NCBI GenBank assembly: GCA_900291925.1
Contig: UWYS01000021.1
Span: 392,085 to 456,084 of the forward strand
Direction of reading: 5' to 3'
DNA from: Thecaphora thlaspeos
Lineage: Eukaryota; Basidiomycota; Ustilaginomycetes; Urocystidales; Glomosporiaceae
Length of the DNA stretch: 64,000 nucleotides
Position numbers and translations under genes: made by a program. This document shows positions 34,023 to 44,361 of this stretch, one piece after another (within the stretch, counting starts at the first letter, position 1; each line of letters begins with the position of its first letter). Under the pieces are notes generated by a model, which saw only the letters and a program-made list of their open reading frames with translations, was not told the origin of the DNA and did no database searches.

Positions 34023-34271
34023 GACCTGCAGGGCGCAACGGAAGCGTGAGTGTGCAATGAGGGCAGCGAAGAAGAAGGGGAAGGAAGTAGAAGATTAAGA
34101 AGGATAACAACAACGACGAAGCTCTCGTCATCTCGATAGGCGCGAGGGGCGCTTGCACCAACTCCACCGCCCCGGCGTTCTTCCCACTCCCAAAAAAAAC
34201 ATCAGCGGGAAAAAGATGGCATAAAGATGAACCGAAGGCTTGCGAGCAAAAGAAAAACTAAAAGAAACACG

Positions 34272-34375
34272 TGCCTCCGCCCGGGATTGAACCAAGGACC
34301 TCGTCATTCTAAGGATACCTGCTCTTGAAAAGAGCTTCATACGAGTGACGCGCTCTACCACTGAGCTACAAAGGC
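34272..34375 (-). tRNA. tRNA-Thr (anticodon CGT) with intron
   Basis: Read on the minus strand from 34375: acceptor GCCTTTG pairs with CGGAGGC, the D-arm is GCTC-AGTGGTA-GAGC, and the anticodon stem is CGTCA/TGACG. The T-arm is CTTGG-TTCAATC-CCGGG, with discriminator A. The anticodon loop reads C-T-CGT-A before a break after position 37, the canonical intron site. About 32 bases are intron, containing a self-complementary GCTCTT...AAGAGC hairpin, leaving a 72-base mature tRNA. The anticodon assignment (CGT, Thr) depends on this loop register. Confidence 0.88.
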
Positions 34376-34645
34376 CAATTCAATGCTTGGAACTTTAGCA
34401 ATTTCATACATAGACAATTTAGTTGGATCCAGACTAAGAGCGAGGCGGATTTGAGGTAGGCCCGCTGGTACGACCTTTTCGGCCAGCGGGCTCCCGGCCG
34501 CCGCCGCCGCTCGGATCTCCATGTCGACCGCGCTCCGCCATCTCGCGCCACCAGCATCTGTCCTGTCCTCTTTTCCTCACTCGTCAAGCCGACCAGCAAA
34601 TCAATCTACCATCACAGGTCGCCTTCACGACACCATCAAGCTGCC

Positions 34646-35618
34646 ATGAACGACAGTCTCGGAGCGATGCTCGCCATCGTCGTGCTCTGGCTCATCCTTC
34701 GCTTCGCCTTTGGTGCGTCGCCAGCGTCATTCTCGTCGTGGGGTTCTAGCCACACTTGCCTGCTCTGACCGTTTTCCTCGGCTACTCCGCCATCTCTCCG
34801 CCTCTTCCTGTCTCTTTTTTCTCTTCCCATCAGGCGGAAGCTCTTCCTCTAGCGGGAGCGCAAATACGGCCAGTCCCAGCCTCGATGCAGCACGGGCAAG
34901 GCAGGTCCCACAGCACATGGTGAGCTCTCTCCTCCCTTTCGTTGCAGCCAGACAGCGAGCAGCAGGTCGGTGTTGCTGATCCGGCTCGTCTCTTTCTTCG
35001 GATTGGACCTGCTTCCTGTTTCTCACCCCTCAAAGGTCGATGCGGTCCGGACGCTCTTCCCGCACGTCCCAGAGGCCTCGATACGGTACGACCTGCAGAG
35101 ATCCAGAAGCGCCGAGGCCACCTGTGACCGCATCCTAAACGAAGGCGGTCTGCCGACTGTAAGCTCGTCTATGGCTGACAAGGTCGCAAAGCTCGCTGAA
35201 CCCGCTTGCTGACGCTGTCAACGCCCGCTCTCCATCGTCTGATTCTCTCTTCGCACAGCCACCGGCCGGCTTCTTTTCCACCACTCCACCACGACCCACT
35301 GTTCCAGGTGCTACCACCACCAACGCGGCAGGAGCAACACACACAGCTGGCGGAGCTGCGGCAGGCGGCGCCAACCAGAGGACTGCCTCGGGCTTGACGT
35401 CCTCCAGCTCAGCGACTCGCGCGACCCTGGTCTCGCGTTTCGGTCTGGACAAGTCGGAAGGCGCCGCGCCTGCAGCTGGGACTGGCGAAGAGGGACAGCA
35501 ACAAGGCTGGGCGACATCACCAGAAGAGCGCGCGAAGCGGCTCGAGGAGAGGAAGAAGAGGATGGTCATGGAGGCGAGAAAGAAGTTGATGGAGAAGCAG
35601 GAGACCTCGTCGGCTTAG
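34646..35618 (+). CDS. CUE1: CUE-domain ER membrane protein (Cue1-like)
   Basis: Likely counterpart of Cue1, which anchors and activates the ubiquitin-conjugating enzyme Ubc7 at the ER membrane for ER-associated degradation. Exons are 34646-34712, 34834-34919, 35036-35158 and 35259-35618, giving 211 aa, close to yeast Cue1 (203 aa). Residues ~7-22 are a hydrophobic N-terminal membrane anchor (MLAIVVLWLILRFAF). Exon 3 is almost exactly the CUE domain (residues 52-92), with the LFPHVP ubiquitin-contact motif and ...CDRILNEGG. The C-terminal ~35 residues form a charged helix (SPEERAKRLEERKKRM...) resembling the Ubc7-binding region. Between them is an Ala/Gly/Thr/Ser linker. No other domain is visible. 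Confidence 0.82.
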
Positions 35619-36628
35619 CAGGCCCTGCAAAAGGGGTAGGCAGACAGAGAAATAAACGGCGGGGGCATAGGTCCTGGTTTCGGATGCTATGTCATGCCTG
35701 CTTGCAAGGGAATAGAACGACTCTCGCAAGAAGCCCGAGATCGCCGAACGCGAGGCTCTAGGGCGACGCTGCATGGTCGCAGCTGTCAAGTCACGGCGAC
35801 CTTCGTCGAATCTGACAGCAGCTATCCCCTCTCGTTGCCAATGCACATCCAACATGGTAGACTCCGCCGCGCCACGCAAGGCTGTCGGGAACATCTATTT
35901 TGCGTTGTGGTATCGTTCAGTTCTGCGTCCCAAGCCGCGGAGTTCGGATGCTTTCCAAGGGAGAGACGGACCGCGCGTAATCGGCGTGCAGATGAGGCAT
36001 CAGCTGAGCTCTGCTTCGTCGACCTGACCGCACGAAGCAGCATATCGAGGAAGGAGCGAAGCGGGAAGTAGAAGAGGCCCGGAAAGAAGCGGGATGGCAG
36101 CGGAGCGTCACGTGCAGTGTTGAGGCCCGAGTTCCGAGGTGAGGGCGAGCGGCCTCCACCTGGCGCTGTTCTTCTTGCGACAACAAAGGCTCAAAGCACG
36201 CCATCGGCCTTGTCGGTGTGCGTCGTCGCTCCAGTCACGCCTTCTCCACCTCTCCACGACCACGACGGCAAAGCTGAGTCTCGGCCTGATGCAAGCGCGT
36301 TGGTTCGGGAGCACGCACTCACGCAACGACCTGCGCTCTCGCCCCGCGGGGCGTGGCCTTTCTTCTTGCCAGCGATGCTGCTTCGCGCGCCGCGATCTTC
36401 CGCGCTGCAGCAGGCTGACCAGAGGCTCCGGACTTACAGACTAACTCCCTCGGCGTGGCAAGCGATGCGCCCCTCGTGCCTAGGCCACCGTCCCTCGCCG
36501 TGATAAGAAGCCCTGGACCGTGCCTCTGTCCTCCGTTTCCCTCTTCCCACCACCACCAACATCTTCCCTTTGCCACCGCACGTCAACCCACCGCCACCAC
36601 CACACCAAAAGCATACACCTTGCCCAAG
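35619..36628. other. Intergenic region upstream of peroxiredoxin
   Basis: About 1 kb between the Cue1-like and peroxiredoxin genes, both on the plus strand. No supported gene. The last ~100 bases are a CA/CCA-rich leader. Confidence 0.45.
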
Positions 36629-37740
36629 ATGCCCGGACTTCGCCTTGGTTCCATTGCTCCCGACTTCACTGCTGAGACCACTCAGTGGGTTTCCCATGGC
36701 GGCCTTAGCAGCACGAGTACAGCGCCATTTGTGGTCGCACCGGTGCGGCTGCCACCTGCGCCGCTCGAGGCGTACGAGGGACACTGACCGCCAGCTCCTC
36801 TTTTGCTCGTCCTTTCTCGCGCTCTCTCTCCCTCCCCTGTCGCCTGCAGGGGTGTCATCAATTTCCACGAGTGGCTCGCTGGCTCGTGGGCCATCCTCTT
36901 CTCGCACCCGGACGACTTCACGCCCGTCTGCACCACCGAGCTCGGAGAGGTCGCTCGCAAGGAGCCCGAGTTCAAGAAGCGCGGCGTTAAGGTCCTTGGT
37001 GAGCCAGCACGGCGACGAGTGCAGTGTTTTGTTCGGTGGCCCGGACGTGAAGTCCGGGCGGACCTCGCGGTCAGCACTGTAGCGTTGCTTGGATTTCGGC
37101 GGGAGGAGAGCACGAGAGGTCGAACGGATTTTGACCGCAGACGCGGACGCGGACACGGGATAATCTGGCGGGACAGGAGATGCCCGCAGACGGGATGACG
37201 CTGCGGCGCCTGGCTATATGCTGGTTCATGACTGACACCTTGACTCGCTCTGTACTTCTTCTGTACGTCGCCTGCACAGGTCTCTCGGCCAACGACATTG
37301 CCTCGCACGATGCCTGGGTCAAGGACATCCAGGAGATCGGCAAGACGCAGGTCAACTTCCCCATTATCGGCGACAAGGACCGCAAGGTAGCGACCGAGTA
37401 CGACATGCTGGATGCGCTGGACCCTACCAACGTCGACGCCAAGGGCATGCCGATGACGGTTCGCGACGTATTCGTCATTGACCCCAAGAAGGTGATCCGA
37501 CTCAAGATTTCCTACCCGGCCTCGACGGGACGACACTTTGACGAGATCCTGCGCGTCATCGACTCGCTTCAGCTTGGCGACAAGCACAGGATCACGACGC
37601 CCGTCAACTGGCAGAAGGGCGACAAGGTCATCGTTCACCCCTCGGTTCAGGGAGAGGAGGCAGACAAGCTCTTCCCCGGCTACGAGACCGTCAAGCCTTA
37701 CCTCCGCTTCACAAAGGACCCCTCGACCTCGTCGGCCTAA
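36629..37740 (+). CDS. 1-Cys peroxiredoxin (Prx6/Prx1 type)
   Basis: Thiol peroxidase that reduces hydrogen peroxide and organic hydroperoxides. Exons are 36629-36684, 36850-36998 and 37280-37740, giving 221 aa, the normal length for 1-Cys peroxiredoxins. The first intron must use the donor inside CA/GTGGGT so that the product reads TTQGVINFHEWLAGSW. The peroxidatic cysteine is C46 in DFTPVCTTEL. The C-terminal domain includes NFPIIGDKDRKVATEYDML, MPMTVRDVFVIDPKKVIRL, SYPASTGRHFDEILRVIDSLQ and TPVNWQKGDKVIVHPSVQ, as in Prx6. No mitochondrial presequence is visible, so the cytosol is likely. Confidence 0.93.
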
Positions 37741-38412
37741 GATGATGGGGCGACGCATCGAATCGAACTTTTGTTGTAATATTCCTTTGAATGAGGAGGG
37801 AAAGCCTCGACGAATTTTTTCATCCTGATACCATGAATCGACAAGGCAGTGTACGCTGTATGTCCAGCTCGCGGTGTGTCTGCACACAACGCGACAGGGA
37901 AGGATGGAAGGAAATCCAGAGCTGCGTCAGGCCGGGCGAAGCAGGAGACAAGGGGCGTCCGGTTAGGCCTATGCAAAGGGATAGTCAGTCGTCGTCTCGT
38001 CTCCATCTTTTCACCATTCCAGAAGCTGCTAGCCACATCGTCCCGAGCAAAATGAAGTCGGAAAAGAGGGTGGCCAGAAGAAAAAAGATAAACTGCAGCA
38101 CACAGGATTCCCACGTGGTCCCCCACCGCAGTACTGACTGAGCGATACCATGCTTAACTTCGCAGATCGGACGGGATGCGGTGCTTTCACAGTTCTATGG
38201 CCGCAGATGAAAGGAACTAAGCATTAAAACATTATATCCAACTGCAAATCAATCGCCGTTTCGCTGCAACGTATCGTCCGTACATTCGTGTCTCGCCTTT
38301 GGGGAGCGCTTCCGCCCGTGGCGATGATGTTCGTTTACCCCATACGCGAAGTACGTGGTGTTACTGTCCAAATGACATGACAAGAAGTCTTCGAATCCCA
38401 ACAGCCGGCCGG
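37741..38412. other. Convergent 3' intergenic region
   Basis: Spacer between the peroxiredoxin gene (+) and the AMMECR1 gene (-). No supported gene. Confidence 0.45.
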
Positions 38413-39138
38413 CTACTGCTGCTGCTGCTGCTGCCACTCGACAAACTCTTTGTAGTTCCTCGCTACCTTTTCGCTCCTATACCTCCTGACTCGGAGGCTC
38501 CGTCGAGTCGCCTGTGTGATCTTGCCGTTCCAGCCGGCTTTTCGGATGGCGCTGTCAATTGCCTCCTCCTTTGTCCAGCCCTGGTCTGAGATCACGTCGG
38601 GTAGGTAGGTAGCCGTGAGCACGTGGCTGCCGGGCCTGCGCGACGTCACTGCGGGGTTGGACGAGCCGGACGACGACGAGGCGCTGTCCTCGCTTGAAGT
38701 CGGGGCTAGGGCAGGGTTGGGCAGGTGGATGTAGATGCCGTGCGTCCCCACCTCCCAGTCGAGATAGTCTTGACACTCTTCGAAAGAGGTGAGCAGCGAG
38801 ACGCCGCATTGGAGCCTCGAGACGTCCTTTATCGAGATTGGGCTGAAGCGGCGGTCCTTGAACGCGCTGATGGCGGCATACTGGGACAGCCCCGACGCGA
38901 GAGGGTAGGGCTCGAAGGTGCCGATGCAGCCGCGCAGTCTCGGCGAGCTGGTGAAGGGGGTCGAAAAGATGTTCCAGGTGACAAAGAGGGGGTACTCTTG
39001 CCCTTCGTCCGGGAAGGGTAGATGCTGGGGCTCGGGCTCGCCATTGAGCTCGGCCAAGATGACTTGGAAGCAGTAGAAGCAGTATTCAGCCAAGGCAGCC
39101 GAGTCGATGGCGCTGCCACCTTTGCTGGCGGAAGGCAT
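38413..39138 (-). CDS. AMMECR1-domain protein
   Basis: Single exon of 241 aa from the ATG at 39138. A frame extension to 39219 would add 27 unconserved residues. It carries the AMMECR1 domain, whose function is still poorly defined. Conserved stretches include AEYCFYCFQVILAELNG, the hallmark LRGCIGTF (68-75), SGLSQYAAISAFKDRRFSPI, VSLLTSFEECQDYLDWEVGTHGI, VISDQGWTKEEAIDSAIRKAG and RRYRSEKV. The C-terminus ends in seven glutamines encoded by a CAG run (38416-38436 on the plus strand as CTG), a potentially length-variable tail. A Ser/Ala insertion lies before the TYLPDV motif. Confidence 0.88.
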   Translation of the reverse strand: MPSASKGGSAIDSAALAEYCFYCFQVILAELNGEPEPQHLPFPDEGQEYPLFVTWNIFSTPFTSSPRLRGCIGTFEPYPLASGLSQYAAISAFKDRRFSPISIKDVSRLQCGVSLLTSFEECQDYLDWEVGTHGIYIHLPNPALAPTSSEDSASSSSGSSNPAVTSRRPGSHVLTATYLPDVISDQGWTKEEAIDSAIRKAGWNGKITQATRRSLRVRRYRSEKVARNYKEFVEWQQQQQQ

Positions 39139-40146
39139 GGGAGGAGGATCTGCTGGAGGACTAGAAATAGACAGAAATGCAGCTGTGTGGCTGAAGCGAC
39201 GGCCGCTCCTAATCGACAAGCGTTGCGCTAGCCTGAGCGTCGTGTGATTCCTGCGTCAAGGCGGGCCGGAAGCAGTCGTAGGTGGGGGCTTGGGGAAGCG
39301 CTACGTGTGGTGATGCTCGTCTAGCGAGGCGGTGAATTTGGCTGCTACGATGGGAATCTGTGTCAGAGTGGAAGCCACTGGCAGAGCTGGCCGGAAGATG
39401 ATCGGTGGAGTAGTCGGACGAAGTCGGAGATAGGTTGGCTCGGAGGAGGGCTGTTAGGCGGAGTGCGCGCGACAACGCTGGTCCGCGTAGGACGGGGAGC
39501 CGAAGAGGGAAAGGGTGTAGATCGCAGCTTGGTGGTGCGAGCGAGAAGAGTGACGTGACGATGAGCAGGGAAGAGAGATGGTGTGGGATGGTCAAGAGGG
39601 AGGTGCTGATAAGGGTCAACATTTAGGGGATTCGAGGTCCAGGGCAGACAAGCGGGCGAGCGAGGGTTCAGGCCAAAAATTAGAGCTGGCGCTGGCCCGA
39701 GCGCTCTCTCCGCTCATTCCCGGATCCGGGGCGCACACACACAGGAGAGGGGTGAAATGCCGGGACGTGCGGGATGACATACTCACCTCTGCGCCTGCCG
39801 CGAGCTGCACCCTTGCTTGCGAATCGACGCGCGCCCGCCTCCACCCACAAGAGCGCGCAAGCAGGCGGCCATCGGAGAGGTGCTGGCAGCTTTCTCGCGA
39901 CTAGCCTCGTCACCCAAGGGAGGTGGGAGCGGGAGATGAGATGGAACCCTGCTTAGGGTCCCCCGAATCGAGGAATTCGTAATCCACGTGCCGCCCGTGC
40001 CCTCACCTGCGCCTAATACAAATACCGGCCTCGGCCTCGTCGCTCCCCCCTTCGTTCCCTCCTTCCTCATCACCATCACCATCACCATCCACATCCACAT
40101 CCACATCCACATCCACATCCACCACAACCCATACAACCTAGCAACC
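39139..40146. promoter_or_regulatory. Divergent promoter region
   Basis: About 1 kb between AMMECR1 (-) and TSPO (+). It ends with a (CACATC)n hexanucleotide run just upstream of the TSPO start. No gene is supported. Confidence 0.4.
40079..40120. repeat. (ATCCAC)n / (CACCAT)n leader repeat
   Basis: Short CACCAT units pass into five or six CACATC units, 25-65 bases before the TSPO ATG. It lies in the probable 5' UTR. Confidence 0.85.
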
Positions 40147-41085
40147 ATGTCTAACCTTCCTGGACTCCTCATCGACATCGTGAGCATTTCCCACTGGACG
40201 GTTGCGCTCGGTCCCGCCTCACTTGGCACGGTATCATCGGCTGACCCCCCTTGCACATCTCCTTCCCCTCATCGTTCTACAGCCCCGCAACCCTTTCCTT
40301 GCCGTCGGTATCCCCGTCGCCATTGGTGCCATCAATGGTCTTGCCACTAAGAATGGCGCGCGCGGGCCGGATTCGCTGTGGTACAAGAGCTTGAAGAAGC
40401 CTGCGTACAACCCTCCCTCCAGCTACTTCGGTATCGTTTGGCCTGCTCTGTACGTCTGCATGGGCGCAAGCTCCTACCTCACCGTCAAGGCCCTTGACCG
40501 CACGCCTCCCGGCTTCGGCCGTGATCTCGCGAAGAAGGCTCTGTCGCTGTACTGGGTCCAGCTCGGCCTCAACTCGCTCTGGTCGCCCATCTTCTTTGGC
40601 ACGGGAAATGTCGGACTTGGCCTGATCAACATCTCAGCCCTCACCGGTACCGTCGCCTACTGGGCGGCCACCGTTAAGGAGGTCGACGTCAATGCCGGCT
40701 ACCTGGCCCTCCCTTACCTCGGTGAGTAGTCTTGCTCCAGAGACAAAAGCGTGGACGACGCAGGAGGCTGGCGATGATCGCCGGTCCTTTGGAAAAGAGT
40801 GGTGCAACGAGTTGCGACCGCTTCTTCATCACAATTTCCTCTGCTAATTTGTTCCATCCCCTTTCTACCGTCGTCCCTATACAGGCTGGATGGTCTACGC
40901 CACCTACCTCAACACTTCCATCTGGTGGTATGTACTCTGATCCTGCTCCTCCGAACTCCCTCACCTTGTCTCGTCACCGTCTGAAAATCTCCCTCTCTCT
41001 CTTCCGATCTCTCCCGTCTCTTCTTCGCAGGCAAAACTACGGCTCCGGATACTTCAGCAAGGTCCAGAGCAAGGCCAGGGACTAA
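40147..41085 (+). CDS. TSPO/MBR translocator protein
   Basis: Five-helix membrane protein of the TspO/peripheral benzodiazepine receptor family, which binds tetrapyrroles and sterols and is tied to stress responses in outer mitochondrial or ER membranes. Exons are 40147-40179, 40283-40721, 40885-40927 and 41031-41085, giving 189 aa in frame. Family landmarks are WYKSLKKPAYNPPSSYFGIVWPALYVCMGASSYL (helix 1-2 region), LYWVQLGLNSLWSPIFFG, and WMVYATYLNTSIWWQN near the C-terminus, which is rebuilt across the last two introns. The second intron donor lies just after the PYLG codons. The model looks intact. Confidence 0.9.
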
Positions 41086-44000
41086 GTTGAAGATCTCCCC
41101 GCCACCTCCTGTGAAAGAGACCCAAGTCGACCCGTTCCAACACCCTCCATGTCCTCCTGCCCGCATGCCGGGGCAACTGCCCGTTCCGTATGTTCGTCCA
41201 GCTTTCTTTAAAGCCCCTTGTATCAAGTATTGGCTGTGCAATTCCACACCCTTTGTGCCCCTGTTGGCCGCTCTGCGATCGACGGCAGTGTCTCCGGATA
41301 CGTTGCGATGAAGCGTCTATTTGCGCAGCCGCGCTCACGAGGACGCGTCAACCGTGCGGGTGTGACGACGGGCTCGCAAAAAGGCCGCTTTCAGCACGTG
41401 ATTGCCTCACGTTGGCAGATAGAGTGGACGCTCTGCTCGCTCCGCCTTGGACCCTGGACGGGTCTCAACCCTGCATCATTGCCGTCGGTTCGTCGTGGCG
41501 TGTGTGTTGCTCTCCCGCACAACACCGAAGGACGGACTCTAACGATCGCTCAGAGTGGCAGTGTTCAGATAGGCCGAGCAGTGTCGTACAGAGGAGGATG
41601 GTCGTTCGACGGATAGTCGTTCTACGAGGAAGTTCGAGTCGTTTGGTCTTAGAATAAGCTCGATCGGGCCGCAGTGTACGAGAGATTCTACTTACGCCGA
41701 GGGGAGGCCTTTGCGGACACCTCTGCTTTCTGACCACTCCGTGCATGGGACGTTGCTTTTACACGACGCGATGCTGCGGGACCGATAGGATATGACAAGC
41801 GGACGAGCCTTTTCGACCGGGCAAGGCGAGCATCAAAGCATGAACCAGGCGGCAGTCCATCTATGCACTCACCACCTCTGGACGTCGGGACGGAAGCCAC
41901 ATGTCGTCGAGGCGGAACGGAGGACCTCCCAAAACGCAACAACGACGCTTTTCATCCCCGCCGGCCCAGGAGAAGGCCACGTCCTCGCACAGCCCAACCG
42001 GCACCGCAGTCAAGTGGTGTCGAGAAAGGGTGGTAAGTAGCAGCGAGCGTGCCGCAGCACCTAGGCAGGCCAGCAACAGCTTGCGTTCTCGTTTGAAGAG
42101 CATGCGCGGGGTGCTCAAGGAACGGTCTAAAAGGCGGGATTTCGATGACGAGAGACAGCTAGCCAGATAGAGATACTGTAGACGACGCCGAGCACCCCCT
42201 TGAGTTAGATGTTGTTCGGCAAGAATTCGTCGGCAAGAATTCGCCGGCACGAGGGGGAAAGGCAGGCAGGGGAAGGGCGTCCTGGGCGTCCACACAAACT
42301 CGCCTAGCGTGCTTCGCCCGCGCCTTGTGTTGTGGAGAGGGCAAAGTCCAGCTCTGCTGTCCTTGCGATGGCTGAAAGCCCCTACCTGCCTGTCAGTCAG
42401 GACGAATGCACGCTAACGATGGACCCGAGCTGGCGCTACACTTCAGCGCGACGGCGGCGGCGGAGGGTGAAGCTACGATAAGCAAGCGCTGAAGACGACG
42501 ATGCCTATAGCCGGCTCAGCCCGGCAAGGGCTGACAGGAGACTACCACTGACCGCCAAGAAGTGTCTAGGCGCCTGAGCCGGCCTAGACCATCGAACTAC
42601 ACATCTCTTGGCTCCGCTCATGTGGGCTCCGCAACTGGGCCTACAGCAGGTCGAGCAGGAGCAGGACTGTGGTCGTAAGTACAAGCGGCGCTGACATGAT
42701 CAGCGCAAATCGATACGGCCCGCCAGCAGAAAGAGAGGACCGAGCGCGCGTCTGTATCGTCGGTGTGCTACATACAGAGCATACATGTGTAGCATATCGT
42801 CGCCATGCGACTTTCTATGCGTTCAGGCAAGCAATGGAGAAGGAGCAATAGGTGGTAAAGTCTATTTCGATCGGAAGAGACCGAGGCCGGAGCGGGTGTC
42901 GAGACCACTCATGTCATGTGTAACACTAAGTAGATAACTAGCGCCTTGCTTGGCTCCGCCTCGGCCGACGCTTGCCGGAACTCCAGCGTCCGCGGTCGGT
43001 ATGCATGGCGAGGCAGGCGGACACGCCGCCGCCGCCTTCGCCCTTTGCTTGTCACCGTGACAAGGACGGGTGCCGACGCCTACACCTACCTACACAAGCT
43101 AGACCTCGAGGTGAGCTGGCCGGCTCATCCGGAGTCTGGCTTGGCGAGAGAAACCAACCCACACACGGCGGGAGCCGGCAGTCTTGCAACGCGCCGAAGA
43201 GCAGCGAGGACAAAAGGCAACCAACGTCGCGCAATGAAGCAACAGAAAGGGGACCAGACGCCCGCCTAGATTTTGGGAGACGGAGGGCGCGCTGTGCTGT
43301 GTGTGCTTTGCGGCCCACCTCTGCGGACATCACATCCATTGGCCCCTCGTCTCGTCTCGTCGGCCCTTCCGTCTGCCTCGGTCGCCTCTCTGCGCTTTTG
43401 CTCTGCTCTGCTCTCCCGTCCCATCCCATCCCTTCCCCTCCTCTGCTCTGCTCCTTCTCCTGGTCTCGCTCCTGCTCCTGTCGACGCTGGCCCGGTGTCG
43501 TTTGTGCCGCGCCATCACCGCCTCCGCTCGTGCCTTTGCACCTCGTCAGGCGCGCCTCGTCGTTGACCCCACCTGCCTAGCTCCGCCATCTCGCCAGCGC
43601 TCTCCGTCGCCCTGCCCCGCACAACTTACACATCCCTCCGTCTCCGTCGAATCAGCCAAGACTCCGGGACCAAACACGCCATCCACCTCGCAGAACATCC
43701 CATCGCAACCCAAGCGACACCGAAACCGAAGGCAACGCAACGCACGCTTCTCCCTAATTGCAGCCACCGGCATATCCTATCCACTCCCGCAGCTAGACCT
43801 GTTGCGTTCACACTACCACCACCTCTCGCACCATCGCCATCCTCACCAGGCCCACCGCCCGGGACAGCTCAGCGGCTCGACTGTCTTACCCCGCATCGCG
43901 CTGTTCCTGGCCGGTCACCTCGCTCGCCCGCTCTCGCTACCACCGCCAAGCCTATCCGCGTCCGTCTATCGGTCTCGTCACCTCGCTTAGCCCACCGGTC

Positions 44001-44361
44001 TTCTCACGGGGACGTCTACGCCACCACCTGCCGACGCTCGGACCACTCTAATCACTGACCTCAACACCGGGTGACTAGCTCCATCTCACGAAGAACTTCG
44101 CGCATCAAGGCCGGTCACCGTTCACTCAACATCCTTGGCCCAGCGTCCGTCAGAGGCGGCCGACGAGCAGCAGGGACCATCCAGCGACCTCTCCGCGCTG
44201 CTCTGTCCGCTTCGGAACTCAGCAGCAACCACGCCAACGCTGGGGACGTTGCGGGTCAACGCTTCCGCCTGGTTTCTCACGGCGCCACTGCTCTGCTCCT
44301 ACCATCACTGAAGCCTGCAACACCACCACCCCCACCGAGAATCGCTGTTCCCTCGCGCATC
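41086..44361. other. Long gene-free region (3.3 kb)
   Basis: The longest gene-poor stretch of the single-copy arm. Frames here are short, Arg/Ser/Pro-rich and overlap on both strands. The last ~900 bases are C-rich and pyrimidine-rich and probably form the promoter and long 5' leader of the Rab-like gene. A GGCCTAGACCAT motif near 42583 also occurs near 240. I see no tRNA, repeat array or transposase here. Confidence 0.4.

Noticed and set aside
40079..40120. CRISPR-like or regulatory array
   Set aside because: It is a plain hexanucleotide simple repeat with no spacers.
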